From the NCBI GenBank assembly GCA_918797485.1, contig CAKKNE010000005.1, forward strand, positions 992,001 through 1,056,000: a stretch of 64,000 bases of DNA, read 5' to 3'. Both the position numbers and the translations under genes were made by a program. The notes beneath the pieces are model-generated. The model was not told the origin of the DNA. It did no database searches and saw only the letters and a list, made by a program, of their open reading frames with translations. Shown here piece after piece: positions 27,008 to 36,315 of the stretch (position 1 is its first letter; every line of letters starts with the position of its first letter). This DNA is from Pelagomonas calceolata. Taxonomy: Eukaryota; Sar; Pelagophyceae; Pelagomonadales; Pelagomonadaceae.

Positions 27008-29071
27008 ATGTGGAGGGTGTTGCTGCTGGCAACTGCAAGCGCCTTAAGGGTGCAGCCACGGCGTCGCATACATAGCCTGAGAATGGCTGCTGCTGCCGCA
27101 TCAGTGATCGTCGAGACGGATGCCACGGACAGCGTCAAAATTACCATCGGCGCCCGCACGCTGCAGCGAACGGCTGGAGAACCGCTGCAGAAAGCTTTGG
27201 GCCGTCTCGCGCCGAAGAAGCCTAAGAAAGGCAAGAAAGCAGCGCCTGCGCCGCCGGCCCCGCCGGCGCGATTGCTGGATGCCACCGACAGCGAAGTCGA
27301 CGTGGCGACGCCTCTGCTAGATGCGCTGACGCGCGGACGATGGCTCGAGCTCGAGGGCGCGCGCATTCCTGTCGCCCTTAATCCTCCGACAGTCGTGGCC
27401 GTCGAGTGCTACGGCGAACCGACGGCCGGCTCGCCGCTGATGCCCCTCGCGGAGCTGAAGCGTGCCGAAGCAGACGACGTGTGCTATTGCTACTCGCTGG
27501 ACGGCGAGGCATGCGGCACCGGGGCTGCCTTCACGCCGGATGACGAAGCAGTCGGTCGCACGCTCACGGTCGAAGCGTCGGTCGGCGACTCCTGCGTCAC
27601 GCGCGACCTCGGCAAAGTGGCGCCGCGGTGGCGGAGGCCGGAACACGACGCCCGCGTGGCGGCGATCGGCGCTCCGGCCGGGATCCGTGTTGCGACGTAC
27701 AACGTGCTCGCCGACGCCTACCGCCACACCTGGGACGCCGGCATTCACACGCACTGCGAGCCACGGTACACGGCGGCCTCCCGGCGCATCCCTATGGCCA
27801 TTGACGAGGTATTATCGTATGCGCCGTCGATCGTCGCGCTGCAGGAGGTCGACCCGCGCTGGTGGGAGCGCCTGTGGCTCCCGAGGCTCCGGGCTGAAGG
27901 ATACGACGCCGCTCTCGTTTTGAAGAGCGGTGCGGCGCAGGAGGGCGAAGCTATTGCCTGGCGGCGTGGCGCGTGGACTCCCGTCGAGAGCCGCGAGATC
28001 GCGTTGTCCATCGGCCGCGCCGACGCCGCGGAACGGGAAATTGCACCGCCGTCAGCTATTGCCGAGTTCCTGGCCGCCCACCCGTCTGCCGCGGAAGCGA
28101 TGCGACGCATCGGCACCGTCGCGCAGCTCGTCGTGCTCGAAGATAAAGATGGCCGCCGCCTGTGCGTCGCGAACACGCACTTGTTTTTCGCGGGGCGCGC
28201 GACGCACGTTCGCACGATCCAAGCCGCGTTGATAATCGAGGAGGCGTCCAAACTTTGCGACGCGACGGGGGCTAGTCTGGTCGTCGTCGGAGACTTGAAT
28301 GCGGAAAATCATGATGCGGCCTTGCGGTACTTGCTCGACGGCGGCGTCGCGGCGGACGATCCTGATTGGTATACTGGTAGCACCTTCTCCTGGGGCTACG
28401 CGTCGTCGCGCAGGGCGCGCGCGAGGGCCGTCGACGCCTTCGCCGCGGCCGACGGAGACCTGGACGCCGCGCTCGACGCCATGGACGCGGCGCAGAGCGG
28501 CGACCTCGCGGCCGAGCGGCGCACGCGCGCCGCCGCGAGCCTCCGGCTCGTGTCTCGCGAGCCGCCGAGTGGCGACGTCGAGGAGCTGGTCGCCGCGCTG
28601 GCCGCGGGCGAGACGTACAAGACGAACCCTCTCGTCGCGCTGTTTCAAATGCGCGCAGACTGCGGCCTGCGGCGCGGCGGCCTCTCGCTCGTTGATGGGG
28701 AACTCGATGCCGCAGCGACAGCTGTGGAGTCGCTCCGCGCCCGCGCCGAGAGCGCCGCGGCGGCGGGGCGGGTCGCGCAGACGGCGCTCGTCAAAGCCGC
28801 GGAGGGCGACGACGTTGTCGGCATCGGCATGCGGCTCGCGCACTCGCGCAAGCTGGCGTCGGCGTACCCGCGGACGGAGCCCTACACGAACCTCGCGGGC
28901 AACGACTTTGTTGCCACGCTGGACTGGATCCTCCACGAGGACGCGTTGCGGACGCGGGCCGTGGCGCCTATTCCGGACCTGGACGCGGTGCGCGCGGCGT
29001 ATTTCGCGCTGCCCTCGGAGTCGTTCCCGTCGGACCACGTGTGTCTTGTGGCGGATTTGGAGTGGTCTTAA
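27008..29071 (+). CDS. PDE12-like endonuclease/exonuclease/phosphatase-family nuclease
   Basis: 687 residues from the ATG at 27008, which opens a signal/transit-type N-terminus (MWRVLLLATASALRVQPRRR). After a beta-rich N-terminal domain comes an EEP nuclease core: RVATYNVLADAYRHTW, then IVALQEVDPRWWERL (catalytic Glu), NTHLFFAGRATHVRTIQ, LVVVGDLNAE (Asp/Asn) and a C-terminal SFPSDHVCLVADLEW (Asp-His). Order and the N-terminal extension fit 2',5'-phosphodiesterase 12/CCR4-type deadenylases, which trim 3' oligo(A) in mitochondria of animals. An Ala/Arg-rich insert of about 150 residues follows GDLNAE. Organelle targeting inferred. Confidence 0.75.
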   Translation: MWRVLLLATASALRVQPRRRIHSLRMAAAAASVIVETDATDSVKITIGARTLQRTAGEPLQKALGRLAPKKPKKGKKAAPAPPAPPARLLDATDSEVDVATPLLDALTRGRWLELEGARIPVALNPPTVVAVECYGEPTAGSPLMPLAELKRAEADDVCYCYSLDGEACGTGAAFTPDDEAVGRTLTVEASVGDSCVTRDLGKVAPRWRRPEHDARVAAIGAPAGIRVATYNVLADAYRHTWDAGIHTHCEPRYTAASRRIPMAIDEVLSYAPSIVALQEVDPRWWERLWLPRLRAEGYDAALVLKSGAAQEGEAIAWRRGAWTPVESREIALSIGRADAAEREIAPPSAIAEFLAAHPSAAEAMRRIGTVAQLVVLEDKDGRRLCVANTHLFFAGRATHVRTIQAALIIEEASKLCDATGASLVVVGDLNAENHDAALRYLLDGGVAADDPDWYTGSTFSWGYASSRRARARAVDAFAAADGDLDAALDAMDAAQSGDLAAERRTRAAASLRLVSREPPSGDVEELVAALAAGETYKTNPLVALFQMRADCGLRRGGLSLVDGELDAAATAVESLRARAESAAAAGRVAQTALVKAAEGDDVVGIGMRLAHSRKLASAYPRTEPYTNLAGNDFVATLDWILHEDALRTRAVAPIPDLDAVRAAYFALPSESFPSDHVCLVADLEWS

Positions 29072-29157
29072 AATGTCTGTTGTCTCTAGCTCGAAAACCC
29101 CGTTTTTATCACTGCGCAACCACGGGCGCTGCTTCAGGGCTCCCCGGAAATCGTGGA

Positions 29158-29178
29158 CTAGCGTCCTAAGACACTAGC
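29158..29178 (+). promoter_or_regulatory. CTAG palindrome, copy 7
   Basis: CTAGCGTCCTAAGACACTAGC, between the PDE12-like gene end (29071) and the NSF-N-like gene, 189 bp 5' of its start. Confidence 0.65.
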
Positions 29179-29366
29179 AAGCAAGCACGACAAAAACGCC
29201 GCGCTCGCGCGTCGCGGCGACGATCCTGAACTGGGTGTCCAGACTCTTATATCCCGGTGTCGTCCAGCCCGCCTCTGGCGCCAGAGGGTCGCCAGATATT
29301 TGAATTTACACTGAGAGCACCTCTCCCTGATTTGACCTGTCTACGGCAGCGCCGCGCGACGAGGGG

Positions 29367-30770
29367 ATGCAGGACTCTCCTCTGCGGCATGAGCCGCACG
29401 CCTGGCTCCTACAAGCGCTTGCGGAGAGCCATAGCACAAACGGCGCCGACGAAATCACGCCCGGGCGGCCCGGCCTTTCGAGGGAAGCGGTGGCGCCGCC
29501 GAAGCCGCCTGACAAGCTCGTGGTCGCGAGAAAGCCCCAACCTATGCGGAAGAATGAGCCTGAAATGCGTGTCGTGGTGCATCCCGCGGACTTCGAGGCC
29601 TACCATGCGGGTGGCGACGGCCGGCTCTACCTGCGGCTGAGCGACGGCGCCGCCGCCGCCGCGGACGAGTCAAGCGGCTGGGTTTACCAGGTCGTCGCGG
29701 ACGCTGGTATCGAGGCCGGCTCCGTCGGCATGAGTAGACGCACGCGCGAGGACACGGGATTATTCGGTATCGGCACCGCGCCCACCGTGCGGCCCTGGCA
29801 GCCGTCGCCAGATCACGCCCTCGCGACGCTGCATTTTTCCTGCGCCCCGGCGCCGGAGCATCTTCCCGCGGACGACGACAGGTGGTTCGTCGACAAGCGA
29901 ACTCTGCGCGAGTTCCTCCTCAAGAGCTTCGCGGGCGTTGTCGTGAACAAAGGCCACCGGGAGACCTTGGTTTACACTCAGCCGAATATGACGATAGTGC
30001 TCACAGTCGACAAACTCGAGGTGGCGGGCGCTCGCGGAGAGAGCGTCTGCTTCGGCCAGATCGTCGCGACCACCTCCATCGAGATCGAGAAGGCGGCCGG
30101 GGCGGGCGCCAATTTCTTGGTGATGGAACATAATCGCATCCAGAAGGTCATTTTCAAGGTGCTGTATTACGTCTTGTGGCCACTGTTCTGGCTTGAGGAC
30201 GCGCTCAAGAGGCTCGCCGCAGCAAACGCAGGAGGCGCAGAGGCCGCGCCCGCCGCCGCGGCCGGAGATGGCGACGCCGCGGCCGCCGCAGGAGGCGGCG
30301 CGGCGGCCCCGGTCCAGCCCGGTGGTTTCGTTGTTGGTATGGTGGTTGGCGTGCTTGGCGTGTTACTGATTTTTACCCTCGCTCTCGCGGCTATCGATAT
30401 GGCGCGGTACCTGTGGGCGCGGGTCGTCGGCATCGGCTTCCTATCGCCCGTCTTCGCGTTGATTCGCTCCGGTCTCGTTGCCTTCGCCGGCTCCATGCCG
30501 GTCAAAATCTTCCTATGCGTGCTCTACGCGTACGGCTCGCCGCAACTAGATCCTCGTCATCCGAAGCATGCGGAACTGGTCGCGAAGTTATCCAAAAATG
30601 ACAAGACGGCGGCGCAGAGCCATATGACCGAAAGCACCTTGATCATCGACCAGGGGTTCATCCTGGCAAATTCCTTCGTCGACATATTGTTCACGCTGGT
30701 CGCGGTGACGGTCGTCATGAAGGTCTGCAAGTACCTCACGCCGGAGCCGGCCTGGTGGATGTTCGTATAG
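29367..30770 (+). CDS. Membrane protein with NSF/Cdc48 N-domain-like region
   Basis: 467 residues; the start could also be the internal Met at MRKNEPEMRVVVHPADFEAY. The soluble half resembles the N-terminal substrate/adaptor domain of NSF-type AAA ATPases (LREFLLKSFAGVVVNKGHRE then MTIVLTVDKLEV, like the Cdc48 domain-2 fold), but no AAA module follows. Instead there are hydrophobic segments (ALKRLAA preceded by IFKVLYYVLWPLFWL; FVVGMVVGVLGVLLIFTLAL; VKIFLCVLYAYG; FVDILFTLVAVTVVM), giving three or four membrane helices. The similarity is weak, and the function is unknown. Confidence 0.5.
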   Translation: MQDSPLRHEPHAWLLQALAESHSTNGADEITPGRPGLSREAVAPPKPPDKLVVARKPQPMRKNEPEMRVVVHPADFEAYHAGGDGRLYLRLSDGAAAAADESSGWVYQVVADAGIEAGSVGMSRRTREDTGLFGIGTAPTVRPWQPSPDHALATLHFSCAPAPEHLPADDDRWFVDKRTLREFLLKSFAGVVVNKGHRETLVYTQPNMTIVLTVDKLEVAGARGESVCFGQIVATTSIEIEKAAGAGANFLVMEHNRIQKVIFKVLYYVLWPLFWLEDALKRLAAANAGGAEAAPAAAAGDGDAAAAAGGGAAAPVQPGGFVVGMVVGVLGVLLIFTLALAAIDMARYLWARVVGIGFLSPVFALIRSGLVAFAGSMPVKIFLCVLYAYGSPQLDPRHPKHAELVAKLSKNDKTAAQSHMTESTLIIDQGFILANSFVDILFTLVAVTVVMKVCKYLTPEPAWWMFV

Positions 30771-30791
30771 CTAATACTAGAAGTAAGTTAG

Positions 30792-32489
30792 TCAGTCCTC
30801 GTAGGACATCTCGTCCTCGTCCTCCCACGGTCTATTAGGATCGTACGGCCGGCCAAACCTGCCACCACCAATGGATAGGGTGGAGTTCTGGTTGCCGTAG
30901 TCCGAGGGACCCGGTTCGGTGGCGGCCACTTTCAAGGTAGTTTCGAAGTTCGGGTCGAACTTCGAGACCGTCGAGGCCATGGACCCCCATCCCAGAAACT
31001 CCGTCTTGAACCCTCCGACCTCGTAGGTGCCCGGGCCGGGGTTGTCGTTGGGCACGTTCAGCGGCGGGCGCAGCGACGAGCTTCCCAGAGGTGGTCGGGT
31101 ACCTCTACCAATGGAGCGAGACCCGGCATCTAAATCGGGCACGTCGTACTCGCCCGGTCCGGGCATGCCATTCGGCCAGACCTTACGAGCTAATGTAGAA
31201 CCGAACTTCGGCATCATGTTGCACTCTTTGAGACACGTACTGGGTAGGTTGTACGTGCCCGGGCCCGGGACACCATTGAGATTGGTGAGAATGTCGACGC
31301 GCTTCCCGGCCTGGAACTGCCCTCCTAAAGATTCATCCCCAAATCCGGGTAGGTCGTATTCGCCGGGTGCCGGTGTGCTTCTCCCGTGTCTCTCGGCGAT
31401 GTGCACGAAGCTATTCGCGTCGAACTGGCCCTCAGGCGGTAGATTGCCAAAGGAAGCAGAGGGGTCGTGGAAGAGGCGCTGGGGCGAGTAGTCCCAGGGG
31501 GCCGGTTTCCTCGAACCTTCCAGAATCGTTCGCTCCAGCGCGGTCATGGGCCTCGTCTTCGGTATGGTGAAGGTACGATCCGTAGCTTCGAGGTAGGACA
31601 TCGATCCTCTCGCATCATAATCAGAGGGTCCTGGTTTTCTGCTACCTTCCAGAATAGTTCTTTCCAGAGCCGTCATCGGCCTGCTATTCGGTATCGTCAC
31701 GGTCCTATCGGTGGCTTCCACATAATCCATGGCCTTCTGCGCTTCATAATGACCAGGCCCGGGCTCGTCGGGGTACCCTAACAACTGTATGGTATCTCGA
31801 GCACCCTGCACGAGCTTGCCACCCGGCGTCGATGGGAGTCTAGGAGAATACCAGCCCGGCCCGGGCTCGACACCATCGTCTCCATCAACGCGAGGCACCC
31901 TCGACAGATTGGGCACGGGGCCCATCCTTCCCCCAGGAGTGTAGGGCCGCTCGAACAATCCGGGATAAGCCCCAGGCCCCGGAACGTCATTATCTAAAGC
32001 CATGGACTTGCGGCCGGTCTGCGGGAAGCTCACCGGTTTATCTAGGTCGAGTCCGGGGTTGATCAGATGCGTTTCATACGCACCCGGTCCTGGTGGCACC
32101 ACAGGAGGCTTCAGCGAGACCGTAGATGACAAATTCAAACGCCCCATGACGGGAACCCGCACCCTCGCAATAGTAGAGTCCTCGCGCACGTGATAGTGGT
32201 TGGGACCTGGTTTCCGCTTCTCCTCCCGGATCAACAGATCGAGATCGGACGGCGCACTCCCCGAAAAGTACGTCCGCTTCCGCCGCTTCTTCTTGCACCC
32301 GTTCGCGATGAGCTTGGACATGACGCGCTCCTGCATGTCGCGCGTGATCGGTTTTTTTTTATCCCAGGGGAACATCACGTTTTGTTGTTTTCTCTTGGAG
32401 TAGGGGCTCGGGTTCCGCCCATCATCAAAAGCTTTCGGTAGTTGGAGAAGGGGCACCTGGCGGGGGTCGCGCATGTCCCGGACTCCCAT
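30792..32489 (-). CDS. Sperm-tail PG-rich (SHIPPO) repeat protein
   Basis: 565 residues with at least eleven PGPG-x-Y type repeats: PGPGAYETHL, PGPGAYPGLF, PGPGWYSP, PGPGHYEAQK, PGPSDYDARG, PAPGEYDLPG, PGPGTYNLPS, PGPGEYDVPD, PGPGTYEVGG and variants. These short repeats occur in axonemal microtubule-associated or luminal proteins, so a ciliary role is likely; the organism then has, or recently had, a flagellated stage. Only 21 bases separate its stop from the convergent upstream gene's stop. Confidence 0.85.
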   Translation of the reverse strand: MGVRDMRDPRQVPLLQLPKAFDDGRNPSPYSKRKQQNVMFPWDKKKPITRDMQERVMSKLIANGCKKKRRKRTYFSGSAPSDLDLLIREEKRKPGPNHYHVREDSTIARVRVPVMGRLNLSSTVSLKPPVVPPGPGAYETHLINPGLDLDKPVSFPQTGRKSMALDNDVPGPGAYPGLFERPYTPGGRMGPVPNLSRVPRVDGDDGVEPGPGWYSPRLPSTPGGKLVQGARDTIQLLGYPDEPGPGHYEAQKAMDYVEATDRTVTIPNSRPMTALERTILEGSRKPGPSDYDARGSMSYLEATDRTFTIPKTRPMTALERTILEGSRKPAPWDYSPQRLFHDPSASFGNLPPEGQFDANSFVHIAERHGRSTPAPGEYDLPGFGDESLGGQFQAGKRVDILTNLNGVPGPGTYNLPSTCLKECNMMPKFGSTLARKVWPNGMPGPGEYDVPDLDAGSRSIGRGTRPPLGSSSLRPPLNVPNDNPGPGTYEVGGFKTEFLGWGSMASTVSKFDPNFETTLKVAATEPGPSDYGNQNSTLSIGGGRFGRPYDPNRPWEDEDEMSYED

Positions 32490-32742
32490 TGTGGCTGCCC
32501 CTGGCTGTCTTTGCCCGGTCCTCGTGTGCGGTTGTGCGAGCAGCCTGCGGCGGCTGGCGTCCTCGGTCGACTGGCGCCGTGCGTCCCGGTCCGCGTGCGA
32601 CGGGGGCCAATTGATATTGATGGCGCTGAGGCTGCTCTCCCGGCCGGCGGTTTTTGCATGTGGCGACCTCCGTGCGCCACTCTTCCGAGGCGTGGAGTTG
32701 CGGCCCCGAGGAGTCGTCCGGGCCGCGATGCGATCGCCAAAA

Positions 32743-32763
32743 CTAGCGGCCGTAAGACACTAG
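32743..32763 (+). promoter_or_regulatory. CTAG palindrome, copy 8
   Basis: CTAGCGGCCGTAAGACACTAG, a near-consensus copy, in the 571-base divergent interval between the SHIPPO gene (start 32489) and methionine aminopeptidase (start 33061). The rest of the interval shows nothing recognisable apart from A+T-richer sequence near 33000. Confidence 0.7.
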
Positions 32764-33060
32764 CCAGCTGGGCTTTTGCACTTTAGACTTGGCTGGCAGC
32801 ACACGCGTGTGTAGACGCTTTCGAGGGCGTTAGCATTCGTGCGTTAAAGTTGGCAAGAGGCTGCGGCGGCTCGCTGTCGCGCTAAACCACGAGCCAGCTT
32901 TGCAGCCTACCTAGCTCTCACTGGCATTGCTCACGGTCGCGCACGCGGTCGCGCGGCGCAGCACCCGCGCGAGGGACGCGAACAACTAAAACAGCGCGAA
33001 TATATACACAGCGCGACGACGCCGCATCTATAGACAGCGCAAAAACATAGACGCGTAACC

Positions 33061-34119
33061 ATGGCGCGCCGCTGGCTCCTGCTCTACGTCACCCTCCAAA
33101 CGTGCCATGGGCTGGCCGGCTTCGGCGCGATGAAAAAAGCCTCAAAACCAAAAAAGAAGAAGAAGCGACCGCGGCCGATGTCCGAATGGAGGAAGCCGGG
33201 TAACGTCTTGCCGCGGACCGCCAGACCAGTACCTGAGTCGATCATGAGGCCCGATTATGCCAACAGCGGCACGCCGCGAGCGGTCGATCTAAGACCGTCC
33301 TGGATGATCGAGGTCAAGTCGAAGAAGGATATCGAGATGATGCGGGCAGCGGGACGATGCGCGCGGGAGGTCCTCGATGCGACTGGAAGAGCCGTCAAAC
33401 CTGGCGTCACGACTGATGAATTGGATGCCGTAGCACATGCAGCAACGATAGAACGAGGCGCATATCCCTCGCCGCTCAACTACCACGGCTTCCCGAAGTC
33501 CATATGTACTTCTGTGAACGAAGTTATATGTCACGGCATACCGGACGACATACCTCTACGAGAGGGCGACGTCGTCAACGTCGACATCACGGTCTACCTG
33601 AATGGCTACCACGGCGACTGCAGCGAGATGTTTTATGTGGGGGAGGTTGATGATCGTAGTAAAAAGTTGGTGGAGGCGACCTACGACTGCTGGCAGGCGG
33701 CGATCGAAGCGTGCAAACCGGGCGTGAACTACAAGCAACTAGGAGGGATTATTGAGGAATCGATAGCAGGTACGGGGTACAAATCCGTGCAGCAGTTCTG
33801 CGGGCACGGCATTGGCAAGCTGTTTCATACGAATCCCAATGTACTACACTACAAAAATAGCGAGCCGAACGGCGTCATGGCCGTCGGCCACACCTTCACG
33901 ATCGAGCCGATGATCTGCGAAGGTACTATTCAAAGCAATTTGTGGGCTGACGACTGGACCGCGGTCACGAAGGATGGCGGTCGGAGCGCGCAGTTCGAGC
34001 ACACGCTCCTGATTACGGAGGACGGCGTCGAGGCGCTCACGGGGAAGATTGAGTCTTCGCCTCTGCAACCGTGGGAGGAAAGTAGGGGGGGCTGGAAGGT
34101 TAAGTGGCCGTCTAGTTGA
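33061..34119 (+). CDS. Methionine aminopeptidase, type I, organelle-targeted
   Basis: 352 residues. It removes initiator Met from new proteins. The dinuclear metal ligands are all present: Asp175 (VVNVDITVYL), Asp186 (GYHGDCSEMF), His249 (CGHGIG), Glu282 (FTIEPM) and Glu313 (QFEHTLLIT); His158 (ICHGIP) is the substrate-binding His. There is no type-II insert. The N-terminus MARRWLLLYVTLQTCHGLAG followed by a Lys-rich run looks like a signal plus transit peptide, as in plastid MAP1 forms, so plastid location is likely. Confidence 0.9.
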   Translation: MARRWLLLYVTLQTCHGLAGFGAMKKASKPKKKKKRPRPMSEWRKPGNVLPRTARPVPESIMRPDYANSGTPRAVDLRPSWMIEVKSKKDIEMMRAAGRCAREVLDATGRAVKPGVTTDELDAVAHAATIERGAYPSPLNYHGFPKSICTSVNEVICHGIPDDIPLREGDVVNVDITVYLNGYHGDCSEMFYVGEVDDRSKKLVEATYDCWQAAIEACKPGVNYKQLGGIIEESIAGTGYKSVQQFCGHGIGKLFHTNPNVLHYKNSEPNGVMAVGHTFTIEPMICEGTIQSNLWADDWTAVTKDGGRSAQFEHTLLITEDGVEALTGKIESSPLQPWEESRGGWKVKWPSS

Positions 34120-34138
34120 TTGTCTTTGTTTCTTCTGG

Positions 34139-34157
34139 CGCATCGACGGCGTGCGAG
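34139..34157 (+). repeat. Introner core relic in 3' intergenic region
   Basis: GCATCGACGGCGTGCGAG, a degenerate inverse copy of the core motif, just past the aminopeptidase stop, in the 285-base convergent gap to glutathione reductase. Nothing else seen there. Confidence 0.3.
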
Positions 34158-34404
34158 GGGGGTCCTGCGTTTCCCCGCTACGGTTCTAGGAGTAGCTGGT
34201 GGCGTCCGCCCGGGCCGCGCGTCGCGATTCGTCGGCGGCGGGCCGCGACCCTGATAGCATACTTCCGTCCGCGTGGAGACGCCTCGGCGACGCCCCCCGG
34301 ACGGCTGCGGGCGCCCCGCGCGCGTGGGGTCAAGGAGCGGGTACGGGGAACCCTGCGACATAATTAGCCTGAGCCTGAGCCAAAAAATATACGTATCACT
34401 CTAC

Positions 34405-36113
34405 TTAGATCTGAGGTACGGGCTTCTCTCCTAAACCCTTCTTGTCCCCGGCGCCCTCGCCCCACGGCGCGAGCGTCACGAACTCTTCCGCGGCCGTGGG
34501 ATGCAAGGCCACACACGAGTCGAAGTCCGCCTTCGTGGCCCCCATCTTCACGGCCACCGCGAATCCTTGCAACATTTCATCAGCACCGACGCCGATGACG
34601 TGCAGTCCCACGATCAGCTCGTTCTTGCCCGCGGTCACCATCTTCATGGCCGTGCGCGGCTTGTCGGCCGGGTCGATCGGCATCGGGCCGTACCATAAAT
34701 TAACGAAAGTACTCGTCCAGACCTTGACGTTGCCTTCGCCGTACTTTTCTACCGCTTGCTTCTCGGTCAGTCCGACCGTGCCGATGGGCGGGTGCGAGAA
34801 GACTACTGTGGGCACGTCGCTGTAGTCGGCCTTGCCGTTTACATTAGCAAATAAGCGATCCGCGAGGCGTCTTCCCGCAGCGATGGCCATGGGCGTCAAT
34901 TCCACGTTGCCGCAGACGTCCCCGAGCGCGTAGACGCCTTCCGCAGACGTGTTCTGGAAGTCGTCCACCGCAATATATCTGTTCTTGTCGTCGAGCTTGA
35001 CGCCGGCCTTGTCGAGGGCCAGAGGGCCCGTTAATGGCTCTCGTCCTACGGCTAGGAGGACCTCGTCGTACTCCCCGAGCACCGTGCCGTCCGTGTGCGT
35101 GACGCGCTTCTTTCCATTAATGTCTTCCACTTTCCCGATCGTCGTCTTCGGTCTCAGGGTTAACCCTTGGCGCGCCATCTCCGACACGAGCGTGTCGCTC
35201 ATGAGGTCGTCGAAGGCCCGCAGCGGCTTTTCCCCTCGAACAGCCAACTCCGTCTCGCATCCTAGAGCATGGAGTATGCCCGCCATCTCGACGGCGATAT
35301 ACCCGGCGCCCACGACGAGCGCCGAAGACGGCATCTCTTCGAGCAGGAAGAAGCCGTCCGACGAGATGCAGTGCTCCACGCCCTCGAGATCGGCGGGCAT
35401 CGTGGGCTTGCCGCCGACCGCAATCAATATGTTGTCTGCGGTGTACTTCGTACCAGCGACTTCCACCTCGTTCGGGCCGGTAAACGACGCGAGACCTTCG
35501 AGTTTAGCTACACCGCTCCCTTCCATGTTCCTCCCATAAATACCGTTCAGTCTCGTGACGTAGTTGTCTCTCGCGGTCTTCAACTTGTTCCAATCTAACT
35601 TGACGGACTCCGTACCCGAGTACTGGTAGAGGGGAGCGTCATGCACGCACTCCATGATGTGCGCGGCGTTGTACATGACCTTCTTGGGCACGCAGCCCAC
35701 GTTGACGCAGGTGCCGCCCAGGGCTCCTTTCTCGCAGACGGCGACCTTGGCGCCTGCGGAGCGGATGGCGTGAGCTCTGTGAGTGCGCTCGCTTGGACGC
35801 TGCGTTCCGCACCATGCGTGGCCGCGCGGCGCGCCGAGGCGATGCCGCCGCTGCCGGCGCCGATCACTAAGTAGTCGAAGTGCCTGCGTCGGTCGCATCC
35901 GGTGAGTTCGCTGTCCCGGCGCCGGCGTAGTTGCGTTGCGAAACCTAGACGATCGCGCACGCCTTCTGGAGTTGAGGACGCCGCAGGGTGCGTGTCTGAC
36001 ATTGTGGGTGCAGCGGAGGCCCTGCGCAGCGTCTTGGCTCCACCACGCAGCGATGCAATCGGCCGCAGCGCGCGAGCACTCGCGAGGAGCATCAATGCCA
36101 GCCTGCGATGCAT
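34405..36113 (-). CDS. GR: Glutathione reductase, three exons, plastid-targeted
   Basis: Proposed exons are 36001-36113, 35813-35883 and 34405-35753; the spliced length of 1,533 bases gives 510 residues in frame. It reduces glutathione disulfide with NADPH. Visible: FAD-binding [20 protein letters not shown], redox CVNVGC, NADPH-site [21 protein letters not shown] site (YALGDVCGN) and the C-terminal catalytic HPTAAEE. Exon 1 encodes a signal-type peptide ([18 protein letters not shown]) and a basic transit segment. The exon 1-2 join gives [12 protein letters not shown] and the exon 2-3 join [13 protein letters not shown], exactly as the family requires. Divergent partner starts at 36316. Confidence 0.9.
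35754..35812 (-). repeat. Intron 2 of glutathione reductase, introner-like
   Basis: 59 nt, GTGCGGAACGCAGCGTC...CCGCTCCGCAG, phase 1. The first bases resemble the reverse complement of the last (TGCGGA-x-CG), a terminal inverted repeat. It contains CACGCCATCCGC. Confidence 0.75.
35884..36000 (-). repeat. Intron 1 of glutathione reductase, introner-like
   Basis: 117 nt, GTCAGACACGCACC...ACCGACGCAG, phase 2, with an ACGCCGGCGCCG segment in place of the core. Splicing removes sequence that otherwise shifts the frame. Confidence 0.65.
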
Positions 36114-36315
36114 TAGTGGTGTGTTGTCCTGCCTATTTGCTCTCTGTCGCAGGTCGTGCAACTCTATCGTGCGGGGTTGGTGGACACTTCCCAAGAGGAC
36201 GTGTAATGGGCGTGTAGACTCAGTTTCACGGTCGTACTGCTCCAAAACCCGACAAACTCAGGTCTCGTCGGCGCCCGACCCGGCGTCTTATAAATTAAGG
36301 ACAATTGGCGCGACC

